Shown: one piece after another, positions 7,809 to 16,470 of the stretch
Layout of the letters: the number at the start of each line of letters is the position of its first letter
Position numbering within the stretch: position 1 is the first letter of the stretch
From: Limnospira fusiformis SAG 85.79
Lineage (GTDB): Bacteria > Cyanobacteriota > Cyanobacteriia > Cyanobacteriales > Microcoleaceae
Assembly: GCF_012516315.1 (NCBI RefSeq)
Contig: NZ_CP051185.1
Span: forward strand, 1,787,403-1,851,402
Reading direction: 5' to 3'
DNA length: 64,000 nt
The notes under the pieces: model-generated
Told to the model about the DNA's origin: nothing
Seen by the model: only the letters and a program-made list of their open reading frames with translations
The model's database searches: none
Translations under genes and position numbers: made by a program

Positions 7809-8014
7809 TGCCCTGACCTCGACTCAGTGGATTCTGTTTCAAGTCTAGTTGATTTGAGTCTAAAAGTCAATTTAAATGCTATAAAATCATACCTTTCCAC
7901 TTAATTCCACTTAATTATACTTAATTCTATTTGTGCTTCCAATTCACGGCTGTAGCCCGCCTATAGTCTAGGTTTTGTGATTCTAAACCAGACTAAAAAT
8001 GAGGTTAATTAGCC

Positions 8015-8227
8015 ATGATAGATGTGCAAGACAAATTCAAACAACGCGCCGCCTTAGAAGACGCATATAGTAATTTCGTCGAACCCTATGTTAATGAGGT
8101 GATGGAAATTCAGCTTAATTCCTCCTTAGAGACTCCTCCGGCTCCGGTGATGTCGGCTTGTTTGGGCTGTGTATCGGGATGGTTGCTGCTGACGTTCGTT
8201 TATTGTCTGTGGATGCGGGGACGGTGA
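8015..8227 (+). CDS. Small hypothetical protein with one membrane segment
   Basis: A possible 70-residue protein, acidic at first (KQRAALEDAYSNFVEPYVNE) with a hydrophobic stretch near the end (CVSGWLLLTFVYCLWM) followed by basic residues. A GAGG lies about 12 bases ahead of the ATG. No family is recognised. It could be real or chance; the region 7809-8419 holds no other gene. Confidence 0.3.
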   Translation: MIDVQDKFKQRAALEDAYSNFVEPYVNEVMEIQLNSSLETPPAPVMSACLGCVSGWLLLTFVYCLWMRGR

Positions 8228-8269
8228 GGGGGTTTGGGATGAAATCTCTCAAAATTGGGGGCGGTGAAT

Positions 8270-8300
8270 GGTTGGGTTTCGCGCTTCGCTGCACCCAACC
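8270..8300. repeat. Small palindromic element
   Basis: GGTTGGGT and ACCCAACC, a perfect 8-bp inverted repeat with a 15-base GC-rich spacer. It lies in the gap between the small hypothetical gene and the Uma2 gene and has the look of a dispersed intergenic palindrome. No T-run follows, so a terminator role is doubtful. Confidence 0.5.
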
Positions 8301-8419
8301 TACCAGACCAAGGCGCGGTCAATCTCTCGTTAAGTGAAATCATCCAGGGGTTTGGGTAAGTTTGATCTGGCGGTGAGTACATTACAATACTGATCAGGCA
8401 AAAATACAGAGGTCAAGAA

Positions 8420-9052
8420 ATGTTGACCGTCGTTTCACCGCAAAAACTTTATCTTTCCGCCGGAACAGTAATGCGATCGCCTGCGACCTGGCAGGAATAT
8501 CAAGCATTGTGCGAACAGCGGGGAGATGGTTCCATTCCTCGGCTTAAATATCGTTCTGGGGAAGTATTGTTGATGTCGCCTTTACCTAAGCATGGTCGAG
8601 ATGTGAGTTTAATTGCTGCCATCATTACAACCTTGCTGGATCATCAGGAGCGAGAATACGATGCTTTCACACCCGTGACAATGCAACTGCCAGAAGAAAG
8701 CGGGATTGAACCAGATTATTGTTTCTACATTGACCATTGGCAAGCGGTTTCCGGTAAAGAACGGATTGATTGGCGCAATGACCCCCCGCCAGATTTGGTG
8801 TTAGAAATTGACATCACCAGCTACTCAGATGTGCAGGATTATCTGCCCTATCAAGTGCCAGAAGTCTGGCTATTTCGGAACCAGCAACTGATGATTTACC
8901 AACTTCAGGGCAATGAATACGGCATCACATCCCAAAGCCAATATTTCCCGGCGGTAAATCCAGCGGCTCTCGTTGCTCAATGTTTACAAATTGCCTATCA
9001 GAGAAATACCAGTGCAGCCATTCGTGATCTCAAGCAGCAACTCGGAGGGTAG
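8420..9052 (+). CDS. Uma2-family (DUF820) protein
   Basis: A 210-residue Uma2/DUF820 protein with a restriction-endonuclease-like core: EPDYCFYI and then PPDLVLEID supply the acidic and hydrophobic strands of the PD-(D/E)XK-type fold. AGAGGT lies 7 bases before the ATG. The family is hugely expanded in cyanobacteria and its role is not settled. This member is on the opposite strand from the tandem pair at 9858-11572 and is clearly diverged from it. Confidence 0.8.
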   Translation: MLTVVSPQKLYLSAGTVMRSPATWQEYQALCEQRGDGSIPRLKYRSGEVLLMSPLPKHGRDVSLIAAIITTLLDHQEREYDAFTPVTMQLPEESGIEPDYCFYIDHWQAVSGKERIDWRNDPPPDLVLEIDITSYSDVQDYLPYQVPEVWLFRNQQLMIYQLQGNEYGITSQSQYFPAVNPAALVAQCLQIAYQRNTSAAIRDLKQQLGG

Positions 9053-9109
9053 GAGAGCGGAGAAAAGGTTGACATACTCTCCAGAAGATTCTCCAAACAT
9101 CACTTTTGT

Positions 9110-9185
9110 TGAATAAAGGCTTGATGTTCTGGGGAAGCTAGTCCCCCTTGTAGGGTTTCCCAAACGGCGGCGAGGTTATTTTGCT
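9110..9185 (-). pseudogene. Uma2 3' tail fragment
   Basis: About 75 bp nearly identical to the last 25 codons of the Uma2 genes at 9858 and 10913 (encoding NNLAAVLETLQGGLASPEHQ), with one extra C that breaks the frame. No Uma2 body is attached. It lies just downstream of the hepT gene, so the HepT/MntA pair is bracketed by two copies of the same tail. Confidence 0.8.
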
Positions 9186-9197
9186 ATGACCTTCCTG

Positions 9198-9542
9198 CTA
9201 TTCCGGGTGTTCTAAGTAGCGCACGATATTTTCTATGCTTTGCTTGAGCCATGGAAGTTCTTGCTCTACGACAACCCAAACCATATCCAAGTCAATTTCA
9301 AAGTAGTTGTGAGCTAAGATATTCCGCATTCCGATGATGTTTTTCCAAGGTATTTCTGGATGCTGGCTTCTGATTTCTGAAGTCAGCGCGCGGGCAGCTT
9401 CTCCGATGATTTGAAGGTTTTGTATAAACCAAGTCTGGATCAGTTCATTTTGCTCATAAGCCGATCGCCCCTGAACAGCATATCGCTCAATGCGTTCTAT
9501 TGCTTCCAACATATCCAGCAATTTTTCGAGATCGCTTCTCAT
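9198..9542 (-). CDS. hepT: HepT-like toxin (DUF86)
   Basis: A 114-residue DUF86/HEPN protein. The motif RNILAHNYF fits the R-x4-6-H plus Tyr signature of HepT RNases. In studied systems the partner MntA silences HepT by adding AMP to that Tyr. The start overlaps the mntA-like stop by 4 bases (ATGA), so they form one operon. All key residues are present, so the toxin looks active. Confidence 0.9.
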   Translation of the reverse strand: MRSDLEKLLDMLEAIERIERYAVQGRSAYEQNELIQTWFIQNLQIIGEAARALTSEIRSQHPEIPWKNIIGMRNILAHNYFEIDLDMVWVVVEQELPWLKQSIENIVRYLEHPE

Positions 9543-9829
9543 AACCGTATCGCTTCCGCTAGGACTTGTTGGCGAATCCTAGGACGTAACCCCTTCTCTG
9601 TGATAATATCAACCCGACAGCCTAGTAACTCTTGGAGTTCCATCAGCAGTCCACCCATATCCAGCAAGCTGCGTCCGGGCTGCATTTCCACCAAAAAATC
9701 TACATCACTATCCGCATCGGCTTCCCCCCGTGCCACGGAGCCAAAAACACGGATATTGCTGGCTCCATACTGGGCAGCTAATGCCAAAATTTCCTCTCGT
9801 TTCTCTTGCAGTCGCTCTGGTAAATTCAT
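9539..9829 (-). CDS. mntA: MntA-like nucleotidyltransferase antitoxin
   Basis: A 96-residue minimal nucleotidyltransferase with the complete motif [19 protein letters not shown] (GS-x9-D-x-D). The third acidic position is likely in [11 protein letters not shown]. The family adds AMP to HepT to neutralise it. It is upstream of, and overlaps, hepT. The two-gene module sits 28 bases downstream of the first Uma2 copy (reading the minus strand). Confidence 0.9.
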   Translation of the reverse strand: MNLPERLQEKREEILALAAQYGASNIRVFGSVARGEADADSDVDFLVEMQPGRSLLDMGGLLMELQELLGCRVDIITEKGLRPRIRQQVLAEAIRL

Positions 9830-9848
9830 CAGTCGTTAAGTTGTTCTA

Positions 9849-10581
9849 ACCTCTGTTTTAATCCGGTTGAATAAAGGCTTGATGTTCTGGGGAAGCTAGT
9901 CCCCCTTGTAGGGTTTCCAAAACGGCGGCGAGATTATTTTGTAATAGTTGCCTTGCGTTTAACCATAAACCGGGAAACACCCGACTGCACAAAATCCCCT
10001 CATCATTGGGAGAAAGAGACTGATAAACTCCCTCCTCCAGATAAAACCAATCTAGTTTTTGGTCGAAGATTTGCCACACTAGATATTCTTGCACCCCATT
10101 GCGCCGATAAACCCGTTTTTTATCCCCTAAATCGATCGCCGCACTACTAGCCGCAATTTCTACCACCAATTCCGGTGCGCCTTGAATGTAGCCTTCTGAG
10201 GTCAGTTGGGAACTTCCCCCCGGAATCAACAAAACTCCATCGGGTTGAAATTCGTTGTCGGAGTCCAGGCGAACCGTCGGTTCAATGCCTATTTCTGTCC
10301 CTGGGGTTGCCATTTTATAAGTCCATAGCAACCCGATTAAATCCGCGTGGGGTTTCGCATGGGTGGTAAACCGCAGGGGTGATGCCATATAAACTACTCC
10401 TTCAATTAATTCCGCTTTCTGATGGGTAGTCATGGCGGCGTAACGTTGCTCAAATTCTCGGTAAGTTAGGCGATCGCCATTTTCCAAAGGCGGATAGATG
10501 GGAGATTGAATCTGCATAGTATCGACCAGAGACTAGGGGACAGTTTGATTATAACAATTCCGTCATCGCCATCTATTGTTA
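9849..10581. repeat. Uma2 duplication unit, copy 1
   Basis: A 733-bp unit that holds the whole Uma2 gene and about 60 bp of its upstream region. It matches 10904-11636 at an offset of 1055 bases. Its right edge coincides with the point where the ParE-like reading frame at 10579-10632 is cut. Confidence 0.85.
9858..10517 (-). CDS. Uma2-family protein, tandem copy 1
   Basis: A 219-residue Uma2/DUF820 protein. The core includes MTTHQKAELIEGVVYMASP, GIEPTVRLDSDNEFQPDGVL and GAPELVVEIAASS, a complete PD-(D/E)XK-type set. It is almost identical to the 10913-11572 copy except for residues about 48-76 (LRFTTHAKPHADLIGLLWTY against RRFTTHAEPHGRLITWLGVY). That local divergence inside near-identical flanks suggests gene conversion or recombination with a third Uma2 gene. 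Confidence 0.85.
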   Translation of the reverse strand: MQIQSPIYPPLENGDRLTYREFEQRYAAMTTHQKAELIEGVVYMASPLRFTTHAKPHADLIGLLWTYKMATPGTEIGIEPTVRLDSDNEFQPDGVLLIPGGSSQLTSEGYIQGAPELVVEIAASSAAIDLGDKKRVYRRNGVQEYLVWQIFDQKLDWFYLEEGVYQSLSPNDEGILCSRVFPGLWLNARQLLQNNLAAVLETLQGGLASPEHQAFIQPD

Positions 10582-10632
10582 AATGTTTGTATCTCGGCTG
10601 GCGGAAGATGTAAACCGACAAATATTAGTCAT
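10579..10632 (-). pseudogene. ParE-like toxin remnant, 17 codons
   Basis: An ATG overlapping the ParD stop (ATGA) opens MTNICRFTSSASRDTNI and then TAA. The RFT-x-x-A-x-RD pattern is how RelE/ParE toxins usually begin. The frame is lost exactly at the border of the duplicated Uma2 unit, so the duplication probably removed the toxin. The call is tentative because the remnant is short. Confidence 0.5.
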
Positions 10633-10898
10633 AAATCATCTTGATGGCCACGTTGTTGTAGCTTCTGTTGCAGTTGGCAGAAAACTGTTTCCCCATCAAC
10701 AACCTCACCCCCTTCGGAAGCAGCAACACCAACCATAATTTCCCGTTGCAATTCCTCAAACCGCCGTTGATAAATGCGTTCTCGGTCTGCTAACAGCCTA
10801 ATACCTGCGACGATCGCATCTTCAGCCGAAGCATACTTACCGCTTTCTACCAGACTTTCCAGAAACTGCTCAATTTCTGAACTTAACGATATATTCAT
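10629..10898 (-). CDS. ParD-like antitoxin, apparently orphan
   Basis: An 89-residue protein with the ribbon-helix-helix ParD opening MNISLSSEIEQFLESLVESG and KYASAEDAIVAGIRLLADRE. Its stop overlaps the start of a ParE-like frame of only 17 codons, so the toxin is lost. The gene is squeezed between two Uma2 copies. It may still repress its promoter or neutralise a ParE encoded elsewhere. Confidence 0.8.
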   Translation of the reverse strand: MNISLSSEIEQFLESLVESGKYASAEDAIVAGIRLLADRERIYQRRFEELQREIMVGVAASEGGEVVDGETVFCQLQQKLQQRGHQDDL

Positions 10899-10903
10899 TT
10901 CTC

Positions 10904-11636
10904 ACCTCTGTTTTAATCCGGTTGAATAAAGGCTTGATGTTCTGGGGAAGCTAGTCCCCCTTGTAGGGTTTCCAAAACGGCGGCGAGATTATTTTGTAAT
11001 AGTTGCGTTGCGTTTAACCATAAACCGGGAAACACCCGACTGCACAAAATCCCCTCATCATTGGGAGAAAGAGACTGATAAACTCCCTCCTCCAGATAAA
11101 ACCAATCTAGTTTTTGGTCGAAGATTTGCCACACTAGATATTCTTGCACGCCATTGCGCCGATAAACCCGTTTTTTATCCCCTAAATCGATCGCCGCACT
11201 ACTAGCCGCAATTTCTACCACCAATTCCGGTGCGCCTTGAATGTAGCCTTCTGAGGTGAGTTGGGAACTTCCCCCCGGAATCAACAAAACTCCATCGGGT
11301 TGAAATTCGTTGTCCGAGTCCAGGCGAACCGTCGGTTCAATACCCATTGCGGTGGAAGGGGTAGCGGCTTGATAAACCCCTAACCAGGTGATGAGACGAC
11401 CGTGGGGTTCTGCATGGGTGGTAAACCGCCGAGGTGATGCCATATAAACTACTCCTTCAATTAATTCCGCTTTCTGATCTGTAGTCATGGCGGCGTAACG
11501 TTGCTCAAATTCTCGGTAAGTTAGGCGATCGCCATTTTCCAAAGGCGGATAGATAGGAGATTGAATCTGCATAGTATCGACCAGAGACTAGGGGACAGTT
11601 TGATTATAACAATTCCGTCATCGCCATCTATTGTTA
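10904..11636. repeat. Uma2 duplication unit, copy 2
   Basis: Partner of 9849-10581; nearly identical in sequence apart from a short divergent block within the Uma2 gene. Both copies end in the same non-coding stretch before the ATCGCCATCTATTGTTAA motif. Confidence 0.85.
10913..11572 (-). CDS. Uma2-family protein, tandem copy 2
   Basis: A 219-residue paralogue of the 9858-10517 gene with the same ends and core motifs (AELIEGVVYMASP, PTVRLDSDNEFQPDGVL, APELVVEIAASS). The divergent block at residues 48-76 reads PHGRLITWLGVYQAATPSTA. The shared core suggests the same activity. The order on the minus strand is Uma2, ParD, Uma2, MntA, HepT, Uma2 tail. Confidence 0.85.
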   Translation of the reverse strand: MQIQSPIYPPLENGDRLTYREFEQRYAAMTTDQKAELIEGVVYMASPRRFTTHAEPHGRLITWLGVYQAATPSTAMGIEPTVRLDSDNEFQPDGVLLIPGGSSQLTSEGYIQGAPELVVEIAASSAAIDLGDKKRVYRRNGVQEYLVWQIFDQKLDWFYLEEGVYQSLSPNDEGILCSRVFPGLWLNATQLLQNNLAAVLETLQGGLASPEHQAFIQPD

Positions 11637-11977
11637 ATCGTAATTCATGGGGGCGATTTCCCATTGGTGATAATTATTTGATTACCCCCCCATTGGCGAT
11701 ACTTAGGTTAATTTCATCGGCGTTAAGATTTCTTGAGCATATTCACCTATACCATCATCTCAGGTGCGATCGCACTTTGGCGACCTTCTCTGGTGGGAAT
11801 TGAGCCGCAGTTTTTCCCAAATTTAACCATCATCAGAAAAGCCGGGAGAGTTGGGTGTTGAGTTTTGTGGGTCTTAACCCATTGATAGATTTTTCAAACC
11901 CCCACAGATTCGGTATCCGTGTCAGAATATCTGTAAACTTGCACATTATTAGATAGCTAAATTTTGGGAGGTCATAC
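11637..11977 (+). promoter_or_regulatory. Upstream region of the flv3-flv1 pair
   Basis: A 340-bp gene-free stretch. GGGAGGT lies 6 bases ahead of the flv3 ATG, a strong ribosome site. A repeated stretch with CCCATTGG occurs at 11655-11695. No operator can be assigned by eye. Confidence 0.4.
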
Positions 11978-13717
11978 ATGGTAGCCCTCACTGACCGGGT
12001 TAAAGCAGGTCGGTTGACCGTTGAGGTAGCAGAAGTTACTACAGACACCACCACCATTCGATCGCTTGATTGGGACCGCGATCGCTTTGATATCGAATTT
12101 GGTCTGCAAAACGGTACAACCTATAACTCATTTATCATTCGTGGCGACCAAACCGCCTTAGTAGATACATCCCACGCCAAATTTCGGCAACTATACCTAG
12201 ACACTCTCCAAGGATTAATCGACCCCGCCGCCATTGATTATCTGATTATTAGCCATACAGAACCCGACCACAGCGGTTTAGTCGCCGATATTCTGCAACT
12301 TGCGCCCCAAATTACCGTCGTCGGCGCAAAAGTTGCCATTCAATTTTTAGAAAACCTAGTTCATCAACCCTTTAAGTCTCAACAAGTTAAAAACGGTGAT
12401 ACATTAGACCTCGGTAACGGTCATGTGCTGGAATTCGTTTCCGCGCCTAACCTGCACTGGCCTGATACTATTTTCACCTACGATCGCCAAACCGAAACTC
12501 TCTTTACCTGCGACGCTTTCGGAATGCACTACTGTTCCGATCTCACCTACGACTCAAACCTCGCTGACATTGAGGCTGATTATCGATTCTACTATGAATG
12601 TTTGATGGCTCCCAACGCCCGGTCTGTTCTCAGCGCCATTAAGCGTATGAGACAACTGGGAAATATTACCACGATCGCCACCGGACACGGCCCCCTACTG
12701 CGCCATAACGTTCAGGAATTGACCGATCGCTATCAAAAATGGAGTCAGGAACAGTCCAAAGCCGAAACCACGGCGGCGGTATTTTACTATTCCGATTTCG
12801 GTTATAGCGATCGCCTTTCTCAAGCGATCGCCCACGGAATTACCAAAACTGGTGTCGCTGTCGAAATGATGGATCTGCGATCGGCTGATAACCAGGAAAT
12901 CCGCGAGTTAGCTAGTATGGCTACCGGATTAGTCATCGGAATGCCTCCCGTATCTGGTCAAGATGCCGAACTCGCCCAGGAAGCCGAGGAAGCCATCAGC
13001 ACCATTTTAGCATCTACCAACAAAAAGCAAACCTTTGGTTTGTACGAATCTGGTAGCGGTAATGATTTGTCTGTTTACCCCCTGGAAGTCAAGTTTAAAG
13101 CCGCCGGACTTAAACCCGCTTTTCCCTCAATTCGGATTACAGAAACCCCCACCGAAAACACCTATAAACTCTGTGATGAAGCCGGAACCGATATGGGACA
13201 GTTACTCAGTCGGGATAAGGCTATTAAGCAGATGAAATCCCTAGATAGCGATGTTGATAAAGCCTTGGGTCGCATTAGTGGCGGGTTATATATTATCACC
13301 GCGACTAAAGGGGAAGTGAGTAGCGCTATGTTGGCTTCCTGGGTGTCTCAGGCGAGTTTTGAACCTCTGGGGTTAACTATTGCGGTCGCTAAAGATAGGG
13401 CGATCGAAGCCCTAATGCAGGTGGGTGATACCTTTGTTCTCAATGTGTTGGAGGAGAACAATTATCAAGCCTTAATGAAGCATTTTCTCAAGCGTTTTCC
13501 CCCTGGTGCCGACCGTTTTGAAGGTGTGAAAACTCAAGCCGCTAATAATGGCAGTCCGATTTTAAATGATGCTCTGGCTTATCTGGAATGTCAGGTCGCT
13601 AGTCGCATGGAATTAACCGATCATTGGATTGTTTATGCCACTATTGATGGCGGTCGCGTTAGTAACCCTGATGCTTTACCAGCCGTTCATCATCGCAAGG
13701 TGGGAAATCACTACTAA
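11978..13717 (+). CDS. flv3: Flavodiiron protein, Flv3-type
   Basis: A 579-residue cyanobacterial flavodiiron protein with three parts: a beta-lactamase-like diiron domain (1-250), flavodoxin (about 260-405) and flavin reductase (about 430-579). All canonical iron ligands are present: His93, Glu95, Asp97 and His98 in HTEPDHSG, plus His160, Asp179 and His237. Flv1/Flv3 photoreduce O2 to water downstream of photosystem I without making reactive oxygen and so protect it under changing light. It is assigned to Flv3 rather than Flv2 from overall resemblance (SLDWDRDRFDIEFGLQNGTT) and from the Flv1 partner directly downstream. Confidence 0.85.
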   Translation: MVALTDRVKAGRLTVEVAEVTTDTTTIRSLDWDRDRFDIEFGLQNGTTYNSFIIRGDQTALVDTSHAKFRQLYLDTLQGLIDPAAIDYLIISHTEPDHSGLVADILQLAPQITVVGAKVAIQFLENLVHQPFKSQQVKNGDTLDLGNGHVLEFVSAPNLHWPDTIFTYDRQTETLFTCDAFGMHYCSDLTYDSNLADIEADYRFYYECLMAPNARSVLSAIKRMRQLGNITTIATGHGPLLRHNVQELTDRYQKWSQEQSKAETTAAVFYYSDFGYSDRLSQAIAHGITKTGVAVEMMDLRSADNQEIRELASMATGLVIGMPPVSGQDAELAQEAEEAISTILASTNKKQTFGLYESGSGNDLSVYPLEVKFKAAGLKPAFPSIRITETPTENTYKLCDEAGTDMGQLLSRDKAIKQMKSLDSDVDKALGRISGGLYIITATKGEVSSAMLASWVSQASFEPLGLTIAVAKDRAIEALMQVGDTFVLNVLEENNYQALMKHFLKRFPPGADRFEGVKTQAANNGSPILNDALAYLECQVASRMELTDHWIVYATIDGGRVSNPDALPAVHHRKVGNHY

Positions 13718-13753
13718 AAAATTCCCTGATGGCGGGTTGATTCATATCTAAAT

Positions 13754-15535
13754 ATGGCTAAATCACCCGCCTTTCCTGGGTTGCTATGTTCACCACATTA
13801 CTTTAAAAAAATGTATAATTCAAAAGCTCGTGATGTTCAAGTTTTCTTGATTGGGAATGATACAAAAGTTTTGCGATCGCGCACTTGGGATAGACTCAAG
13901 TTTGAGGTAGAATATTCCCTACAACGGGGGACTACAGCTAATAGTTATCTCATCGAAGCTGACCAAGTGGCGATTATCGACCCTCCCGGAGAATCTTTTA
14001 CCGCCAACTATCTGAAATCCCTGGAAGACCGCTTAGATTTTAACAACCTAAAATATGTGATTTTAGGGCATTTTAACGCTAACCGAGGTGCGACAATTAA
14101 AGCATTGTTAGAAAAGGCTCCCCAAATTACTTGGGTGTGTTCTAACCCCGCTACCTTGGCGCTGCGGGAATCTTTCCCAGAATTAACCTTAAATATTTTA
14201 ACAGTTAAAAGTGAGGAAAAATTAAACCTGGGTCGCGGACATGAACTGCAATTAATCACCGCACCAACTCCCCGATGGCCTGATGGTCTATTGACCTATG
14301 ACCCCTGTACTAAAATCCTGTTTACAGATAAGTTTTTTGGCGCTCATGTCTGCGGTGATCAAGTCTTTGATGAAGGCTGGTCAGTCTACAACGAAGACCG
14401 CCGGTTTTATTATGACTGTCTCCATGCGGCACAACCCAAAAAAATTCTGTCAATCTTAGATAAAATTGCTGAGTTATCACCCATTGAATTTTATGCCACG
14501 GGTCACGGTCCCTTAGTTCGCTATGGGATGAATGAATTAACTAATTTATATCGACAATGGAGTGAAAAACAAAAATCTCAGGATTTGAATGTGGCGCTGC
14601 TATATGCTTCTGCTTACGGGAATACCGCCTCTATTGCTAATGCGATCGCCAGAGGATTAACTAGGTCGGGAGTAGCGGTAGAATTGATTAATTGTGAACA
14701 CGCTAAATCTACCGAAATTCAAACATCCGTTGAAAAATGCGATGGATTTATTATCGGTTCCCCTACCCTCGGCGGTCATGCTCCCACCCAAATACAAACC
14801 GCTTTGGGAATTATTCTAAATACCGCATCAACTAATAAATTAGCCGGGGTTTTTGGTTCCTTTGGTTGGAGTGGAGAGGCGGTAGATTTAATCGCGGATA
14901 AGTTAAAAGATGCTGGCTATAAATTCGGCTTTGAACCAATTAGGGTCAAGTTTAAACCCACAGATATCACCCTACAAACCTGCGAGGAAACTGCTATTGA
15001 TTTCGCCCAAATGTTGCGACGTGACCAAAAACGCCGCGCTCTCAAATCTACTTCCCAGTCTGCTAGTGCTGACCGAACCGCTCAGGCTGTAGGTCGTTTG
15101 GTGGGTTCCCTGTGCGTGGTCTCCTGTCGCCGTGGAGAGGTGGTAAGTGGGATGTTGGCTTCGTGGGTATCTCAAGCTACTTTTACCCCCCCAGGATTGA
15201 CTGTGGCTGTGGCTCGCGATCGCGCTATGGAATCCATGACTCACATAGGCGATCGCTTTGTTTTAAACATTTTGGACGAAGGTAAACAACTGCGTAAACA
15301 CTTTATGAAAAAGTTTGCTCCCGGTGAGGATAGATTTGCATCCTTATCAACCACAGAAGCCTCTAACGGATGTCTGATTTTAAATGATGCTTTGGCTTAT
15401 TTGGAATGTGAGGTAAAAAACCGCATGGAATGCGGCGACCACTGGGTTATTTATGCTCAAGTCCAAAACGGCAAACTATTAAATAATGAAGGTGTAACAG
15501 CAGTTCACTATCGCAAAACCGGAACTTTTTACTAA
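13754..15535 (+). CDS. flv1: Flavodiiron protein, Flv1-type
   Basis: A 593-residue flavodiiron protein, 36 bases after flv3 and likely co-transcribed. It has the same three-domain order, but the diiron motif reads GHFNANRG instead of HTEPDHSG, so Glu, Asp and His ligands are replaced by Asn108, Asn110 and Arg111. Loss of ligands is the mark of Flv1 in cyanobacteria, which works in a hetero-oligomer with Flv3. The start is uncertain: MYNSKARDVQVF at 13811 also looks like a family start, and neither ATG has a clear ribosome site. Confidence 0.85.
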   Translation: MAKSPAFPGLLCSPHYFKKMYNSKARDVQVFLIGNDTKVLRSRTWDRLKFEVEYSLQRGTTANSYLIEADQVAIIDPPGESFTANYLKSLEDRLDFNNLKYVILGHFNANRGATIKALLEKAPQITWVCSNPATLALRESFPELTLNILTVKSEEKLNLGRGHELQLITAPTPRWPDGLLTYDPCTKILFTDKFFGAHVCGDQVFDEGWSVYNEDRRFYYDCLHAAQPKKILSILDKIAELSPIEFYATGHGPLVRYGMNELTNLYRQWSEKQKSQDLNVALLYASAYGNTASIANAIARGLTRSGVAVELINCEHAKSTEIQTSVEKCDGFIIGSPTLGGHAPTQIQTALGIILNTASTNKLAGVFGSFGWSGEAVDLIADKLKDAGYKFGFEPIRVKFKPTDITLQTCEETAIDFAQMLRRDQKRRALKSTSQSASADRTAQAVGRLVGSLCVVSCRRGEVVSGMLASWVSQATFTPPGLTVAVARDRAMESMTHIGDRFVLNILDEGKQLRKHFMKKFAPGEDRFASLSTTEASNGCLILNDALAYLECEVKNRMECGDHWVIYAQVQNGKLLNNEGVTAVHYRKTGTFY

Positions 15536-15554
15536 TCTTCTCCTCAAAAGGCGG

Positions 15555-16392
15555 GTTGATCAATCTTCCCCTTGGGAGGTGAGCAAATACCCGGTTTGGA
15601 GAGGGCGGGTTGATCAATCTTTCTGTGGGGAGGTGAGCAAATACCCGGTTTGGAGAGGGCGGGTTGATCAATCTTTCTGTGGGGAGGTGAGCAAATACCC
15701 GGTTTGGAGAGGGCGGGTTGATCAATCTTTCTGTGGGGAGGTGAGCAAATACCCGGTTTGGAGAGGGCGGGTTGATCAATCTTTCTGTGGGGAGGTGAGC
15801 AAATACCCGGTTTGGAGAGGGCGGGTTTATCAGTCTTCCTGTGGGGAGGTGAGCAAATACCCGGTTTGGAGAGGGCGGGTTGATCAATCTTTCTGTGGGG
15901 AGGTGAGCAAATACCCGGTTTGGAGAGGGCGGGTTTATCAGTCTTCCTGTGGGGAGGTGAGCAAATACCCGGTTTGGAGAGGGCGGGTTGATCAGTCTTC
16001 CTGTGGGGAGGTGAGCAAATACCCGGTTTGGAGAGGGCGGGTTGATCAGTCTTCCTGTGGGGAGGTGAGCAAATACCCGGTTTGGAGAGGGCGGGTTGAT
16101 CAATCTTCCTGTGGGGAGGTGAGCAAATACCCGGTTTGGAGAGGGCGGGTTGATCAGTCTTCCTGTGGGGAGGTGAGCAAATACCCGGTTTGGAGAGGGC
16201 GGGTTGATCAGTCTTCCTGTGGGGAGGTGAGCAAATACCCGGTTTGGAGAGGGCGGGTTGATCAATCTTCCTGTGGGGAGGTGAGCAAATACCCGGTTTG
16301 GAGAGGGCGGGTTGATCAGTCTTCCTGTGGGGAGGTGAGCAAATACCCGGTTTGGAGAGGGCGGGTTGATCAGTCTTCCTGTGGGGAGGTGA
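15555..16392. repeat. 54-bp tandem array, about 15 units
   Basis: About 15 near-perfect 54-bp units plus one partial unit at the left. Each has GAGCAAATACCCGGTTTGGA followed by a GGCGGGTTGATCARTCTT-type segment. Two unit types alternate at the left end (GATCAATCTTTCTG and TATCAGTCTTCCTG), then one type predominates. Because 54 is a multiple of 3, reading frames stay open on both strands, but the repetition and lack of codon-like substitution argue against a protein. It lies between the converging flv1 and 16471-17280 genes. Confidence 0.95.
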
Positions 16393-16434
16393 GGAACTCG
16401 GAGAACCCGCCCCTACAGGATCTAACTTACCCAG

Positions 16435-16460
16435 TAGGGGCGAAAAATTGGTCGCCCCTA
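16435..16460. terminator. Hairpin between convergent genes
   Basis: TAGGGGCG and CGCCCCTA form a perfect 8-bp stem with a 10-base loop, between the converging flv1 and NTF2-like genes. There is no long T-run, so it may be a dispersed palindrome that also slows polymerase. Confidence 0.45.
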
Positions 16461-16470
16461 TCATATCGAT

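Noticed and set aside
8200-8382. Minus-strand 60-codon frame
   Set aside because: Runs through the GGTTGGGT palindrome and has no coding features.
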